Assembly: GCA_030267565.1 (NCBI GenBank) | Contig: BRXU01000036.1 | Location: 62,001-126,000, forward strand | Source: Pleodorina starrii | Taxonomy: Eukaryota; Chlorophyta; Chlorophyceae; Chlamydomonadales; Volvocaceae | Length of the DNA: 64,000 bases | Direction: 5' to 3' | Part shown: positions 59,301 through 64,000 of the stretch, one piece after another | How the letters are laid out: every line of letters begins with the position of its first letter | How positions within the stretch are numbered: the stretch's first letter is position 1 | Translations under genes and position numbers: made by a program | Notes under the pieces: generated by a model | What the model was told of the DNA's origin: nothing | Seen by the model: the letters and a program-made list of their open reading frames with translations, nothing else | Databases searched by the model: none

Positions 59301-62300
59301 ATCCGTACCACCCACAGTCAGAGCGCGACATCTGGCACCTATACCGTCGGCCGCATATCGCGCAGCTCTTGCGCGATCCGCCTCCACGCCCGGTCGCAAA
59401 TACCAGCGCTGCTGATAAGGAGATCTATGCGGCGTACGTACTGGCTAACTTCTGGGTGTACGACCTCGAGCACCCCCTTCCCAGCTACGGCGGACTCTGG
59501 ACGCACCTACAGGCGCTCCTGGCAGAAGCCGCCGTCCTCCCCGCCGACGCGACCACCCTCCGCACCCGCCAACTGCGCGTCCTGGTCAACTACGAGCGGC
59601 ACATGGCCGACCGTGCAGCTACGCGCAACCGCAGCCACGCCCGGCAGGAACGCCACCAAGCAGCATCAAACGCCAACGATGCAACCGCGGCGGCAGCGGC
59701 CCTCCTACAGCGCGACCCACGACACGTTGCCGACGACCGTAACGATACATCTGAGGCGGACGCAGACGCACTACTGGAGGATGCGTACGGCGCAATTGAG
59801 GAAGGCGATTTCGACGAGGCAGCAATCCTACAGCAGGCAGCAGAAACAACCCGCCAAGACGTCGGGGTACGTACGAACTACGGCCGTATATAATCTCCTG
59901 TTCATGCAATGCGTCATAACAATTTCCTATCGTTGCAACGCCTTCGCAATTTCCGATCGATACAATACACAACCGTTTGCGGCATATACGATCATCTTGG
60001 GTGGCATACACCGGTTAACACCCACCTCTGCTGGCTTACACCGCTTATCCATTGCATCGGCCCTCTCTCACACTGCTTATATTTTTGCTCCAACATCGAA
60101 CCCCCCCCCCCCCCGTTGCAGGCGGTTCTAGCCAGCATGCGGTCAGTCACATCTCCGCAACAACAGCAACAGCTGGAAACCACGTTTCTCGGCTGCCACG
60201 GCGCACCGGTCGACACTCGAACAGACGCTTACTTGCGACCGGCCCTCCGCACGCTTACCGCGGCCACTGCCAGCACCACTCCCCCCGCAACTCAGCTTCA
60301 GCCATTACCTTCTGTCCGCAGCGCAGCCGACCTCGTCTTCGATGTACATGCGCTCAGCCAACAACTCGCTACGTTCAAGCAGGCGGCCGCCTCAGCTCCG
60401 GCTGCCCCCACCGACACGGGACAGCCGGCGCCGGAGCGCCTCACGCTGCACCGCGATACGCGAACAGGCGACCTCCAGCTGCAATTACACGTCTTTCCAC
60501 CCGATACCTTGGGCGGCGACCAGCTAATCCGCACAATCGCACCAACGGAAGAGCCACCCTACGTCCGTCTACCGGCCGACCAGTTACCGTCGCCCGAGGA
60601 CACGGCCCGCATCTTCCGTCTGGACGATGAGCAGCGTCCACCGTTTCTGAAGTTTGCATACACGCTACTCGCAGAGGCTCGTGGCCGCAGCGACCTCCTA
60701 CCGCCGCCACTGCTTGGATTGATCCCTGCCCCAGCTGGAGCTGGAAAAAGTCATTGCATCATGGCGCTGGAATGGTTCGCGTTTCAGCACAGCCTCAGCG
60801 AGATGCTCGCCATCAGCAGCTACACGTGGCGAGGTGCCCTCCAGGTACAGATTGTCGCAATCCACTACTGCTCCTCTACAATTAGCCACACTAACCTTGC
60901 CATCCGATGCCCAACGCGCACTACCCACATCCACAACTATACGTACACTTCACCTTCACTCTGAGGATCTTTTCTTTTGCGCGGCCGCCGTACCCCCCTC
61001 TACAGATCACCACCCCCAGCAACACCGGCATGTCCACAACCACGCTGTTCGGTCTCGGTGATCGCAAGCGCCGCGGCGAGCTGACGGGAGAACAGAAGCG
61101 GAAACTGCAGAACCGCCTATGTGGAGTGCGCCTCCTCATCATCGATGAGGCGTACTTCATCGGGCTGCCACATCTGGCCGGCATCTCCTCGCACGTTCGC
61201 ATGGCTTGCGACGCGCTCCAGCCAGGCCATCCCTATCCCCTAGCACCCTTCGGCTACATGCACTGTCTCATCGCCGGGGACATGCGGCAGCATCTCGCGC
61301 CGTTCGCAGTACCGCTCTATGCTGCCGCCGAGACAGCGGACGGCGACGAGGACGGCCTCAAGCGCCGGCTTTTGGCCGCCATCGCCACCGCTACTGGCTC
61401 GCCGGACACTCGCAAGCTCACGGAAGCATCCGCGGGCCACCGTGTTTACCGGCAATTCAGAGAAGTATACCCCCTCACTCGGCAGTACCGGCTGGATAAG
61501 GACGAGCAGCATCGGCAGAACGTCATGCTGTTTGATGGTCGTACGGATGCAGATCCCACCGCCGTCCGCAACCTACTGGAGGACCTGCAAGCTCGCACAA
61601 TGGCGGATCTGCCAGCTCGTCTCACCCGTGCGGTCATTCTACGCCACCGAGTGCAGGTCGGCGCAAACCGGCTACTCGCCCTGCACCACTCCCGCGTCAC
61701 AGGCCAGCATATCTTCATCTGGCGATCCATCGACGTTCTCAGCAGCACGCACCAACCACCCCCGCCCGAACTAGCAGCGCAATTAGACAACGATTCGTTC
61801 GATAACACCGGCGACATCCCAACCATCAACTTCTTCTTCCCGGGTTGCCTCTACGTCTTCGGCAGCAGCGACGCGCCCGCCCTGCACATCATCGCCAACA
61901 ACACCGCAACGGGCGTGGGCATCATCCCCGCTGCGCCAGACGCAGAAGCGCTGCTGCGAGCACCACCGGACTGCCGCCTTCACGTCCTCCGCCGCCCGCC
62001 TGACGCGCTCATCGTACGCCCCGACGGAGCTCCGCTACCCAGGACTTTCCAACACCCCAGCATCCCGGAGGGCTGCGTTCCAGTATTTCCTATCACACGG
62101 AAGTTCCCCTACCCGCCACGCAACAGAGGACGCACCACTGGAGCAGCACAGCACCGGCTGGAACGCTTTGGTTACGAGCTGCAAGATGCGTACGCGCCGA
62201 CGGATTTCCTCACGCAAGGTATGACTTTCAGCGCTACAAACACGCAGTGGGCGGCGCACCTGACGCCACCGCCAGACGGCAACATGCACCGCGCCTCCCT

Positions 62301-62556
62301 GTACGTGGTGCTTTCGCGTTTCTCGACGCGCGAGGACATCCGATTGCTAGCGCCGCTCTGGCGACCCGGCGCCGGCCAAGACGAGAAGGAGGGCGTCGTG
62401 CGAACGTTCGTCAAGCTCGCCAAGCGCGTGCCCGCAATAGCAGCCGAGATAGCGCGACTAGACACGCTAGCAGAGGAGACCCGTGCGCTCTTTCCAGCCG
62501 CTCTACAGGGCCTGCAAGTTACCGCTGGCCTCGTGCCGCGCGCGCCCGTGCAGTAA
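53389..62556 (+). CDS. Helitron RepHel transposase (HUH Rep nuclease + PIF1 helicase), ten exons, intact
   Basis: Rolling-circle transposase. Exons: 53389-53646, 53719-53796, 53870-55936, 56009-56155, 56234-56389, 56478-56555, 56764-59148, 59252-59866, 60122-60844, 61006-62556. All nine introns are GT-AG and phase 0, and the total is 2,685 codons without a break. N-terminal exon 3 has a Cys-rich module (CAVCGAKHC, WICHGCW) followed by LKLVDALALSVVHPRRHLVY, like the DUF6570 region of Helitrons. The Rep domain (exon 7) has the HUH motif LHAHGCIW (H1318, H1320) and the two-tyrosine motif YALKY (Y1539, Y1543). The helicase has Walker A PAGAGKS (K2137), Walker B LLIIDEAY (D2216, E2217), AGDMRQHLAPF (motif III) and a C-terminal VVLSRFSTREDIRLL. 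Exons 4-6 encode a low-complexity Ala/Pro/Gln linker. The first ATG is chosen because it opens a phase-compatible exon; earlier exons are not excluded. Confidence 0.88.
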
Positions 62557-62754
62557 ATTCAGGGCTGATTACCAAACAGCATTGCATGCAATGACCGCCC
62601 TCGATTCCCGCATCGCACATGACGCTGCATCGTATGCCGATCTGCATAGATGCGTGGAACCGCCCGCGATCATTCGCTCACATCAACGCACACGGCGCAT
62701 TCGTACTGCCATAAACTGTGTATATGTGTATACGCCCATCGTGCAATCCATGTG

Positions 62755-62815
62755 TATGCCTCCACATGTACATATACGTCTGTGTGTACGACGTATATGT
62801 ACATGTGGAGGCATA
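62755..62815. repeat. Perfect 25-bp-stem hairpin downstream of the Helitron gene
   Basis: Bases 62755-62779 are the exact reverse complement of 62791-62815, with an 11-base loop (ctgtgtgtacg). It lies about 200 bases after the transposase stop. Helitrons carry a subterminal hairpin near their 3' end, although usually a shorter one close to CTRR; no CTRR directly follows here. It may be the 3' terminator structure of a Helitron2-like element or an unrelated palindrome. Confidence 0.75.
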
Positions 62816-62939
62816 AAGCAGGTGACCGGGGCGTATGACCTGGGACGTGAGGGATGGAACGAGACGTGGGGCGTAAATAGAAACAAGGGGCGTAAAGTGA
62901 AGAGCGTGGAACGTGGGGCATGGAACTGTACAGCGTGAA

Positions 62940-64000
62940 GCGTGGGCGTGAGGAGCGAGAAGCGTGAAGCACGGGTACTACAATCTGACCCGCGAGTACC
63001 GTATGGCGTCAATCGTATTGCCGTAGGGCGTACTGCAGTAACCATACTACCGATGGAGACGGCGGACTCCAAGGGACGCTACGGAGCGTTTTGCCATGGG
63101 GCGCATTACGATAGGGCATGTTGCAGTGGGGCGAGTTGCCATAGAGCGTGTTGCCATGGGGGGTGTGCAGCGTGCGTGTTGCCATGAAGCGTGTTGCCAC
63201 GGGGCGTGACGCGAGGGCGTGAGGAGCGCTTCCAGAAAAACACAACGCGTGTGGGACAAGAGAAGCGAAGGGCGTAAAGCACGGGTAGTAGAATCCGAAC
63301 CGCGAGCACCATATGGCATCGAGCGTATTGCCGTAGGGCGTACTGCAGTAACCATACTACCGATAGAGACGGTGGACTCCGAGGGACGCTAGACAGCGTG
63401 TTGCCATGGGGCGCATTACGGTAGGGCATGTTGCCGTGGGGGGAATTGCCATGGGGCGTGTTGCCATGCGGCGTGTGGGGCGTCTTGCCATGAAGCGTGT
63501 TGCCACGAGGCGTGAAGCATGGGCGTGAGGAGGCATACCAAAAAAACACAACGCGTGTGGGGCAAGAAAAGCGAGGGGCGTGATGCACTGGTAGCAGAAT
63601 CTGAACCGCGAGTACCGTATGGGGTCGACCGTATTCCCGTAGGGCGTACTACAAGAACCATACTACCGATGAAGACAGTGAACTCCGAGAGACGCTATGG
63701 AGCATGTTGCCATGAGGCGCATTACGGTAGGGCATGTTGCCATGGAGCGAGTTACCATGGGACGTGTTGCCACGGGGCGTGTTGCCACGGGGCGTGTTGC
63801 CATGAGCCGTGTTGCCATGGGGCGTATTGCGATAGGACGTGTTGCCATGAGGCGTGGTGCCATGAGGCGTATTGCCATGCTGCATGTTGCCATGGGACGA
63901 TGGGCAGCGAGCGTGTTGGCATGGGGCGGCGGGGCGTGTTAGCATGGGGCGGTGGGGCGTGTTGCCATGAAGCCCATATTGAGCAGAAAACCCATGTTAC
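62940..64000. repeat. ~306-bp tandem repeat with nested ~15-bp units
   Basis: Three units are visible, from the cacgggtactac-type block at about 62970, 63278 and 63583. Each has the landmark gtagggcgtact and the landmark aaccatactaccgat, then a variable run of gcgtgttgccatggg 15-mers. The inner 15-mer run is longest in the last unit (about 63700-63970). The array continues past the window edge. Short overlapping frames on both strands are repeat artefacts. Confidence 0.85.

Overview
The window looks like nuclear DNA from a chlamydomonadalean (volvocine-type) green alga. Three things point there: intron-rich genes with GT-AG introns; a pair of CAH1/CAH2-type secreted alpha-carbonic anhydrases with their characteristic domain layout; and a plant/algal glucuronokinase. 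All calls come from reading the sequence. Exon models were built by matching recognised protein families and checking splice-site phase by hand; no database search was run.

Layout. (1) 1-2681: no recognised gene. (2) 2682-8015 (+): a nine-exon glucuronokinase gene whose introns carry a 25-bp minisatellite and G-rich arrays. (3) 8545-18847: a ~10.3-kb inverted repeat (two ~5-kb arms, ~375-bp spacer). Each arm holds one complete nine-exon periplasmic carbonic anhydrase, and the two genes are divergently transcribed. (4) 19807-33591 (-): a cluster of secreted, chitin/cell-wall-type modules. It comprises a CBM14-LysM-CBM14-DPBB (expansin-like) mosaic gene, a GH18 chitinase-like gene and a second CBM14-LysM gene. 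The cluster is interrupted by (TTA)n arrays, a TIR DNA transposon with its internally deleted derivative, and retroelement pieces. (5) 35430-36578: second copy of a retroelement-like repeat. (6) 36579-43925: a higher-order satellite of GCGAC/GCTAC pentamers and GAGC tetramers with AT-richer spacers, ~1.7-2.2 kb per unit. (7) ~43930-48900 (+): a LINE-type retrotransposon with ~70-bp degenerate tandem repeats upstream and an uninterrupted 847-codon reverse transcriptase frame. (8) 49411-51437: a 10-bp satellite. (9) 53389-62556 (+): an apparently intact ten-exon Helitron gene (2,685 aa, all introns phase 0) encoding an HUH Rep nuclease and a PIF1-type helicase, followed by a perfect 25-bp-stem hairpin. 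(10) 62940-64000: a ~306-bp tandem repeat with nested ~15-bp units.

Biology. Glucuronokinase feeds the inositol-oxygenation route to UDP-glucuronate and wall polysaccharides. The carbonic anhydrases would serve inorganic-carbon uptake in the periplasm. The CBM14/LysM/GH18/DPBB genes would act on extracellular polysaccharide. More than half of the window is repeats or mobile DNA. The most notable items are the carbonic anhydrase palindrome, the intact Helitron, the mosaic wall gene with an apparently exonised repeat end, and the higher-order pentamer satellite.
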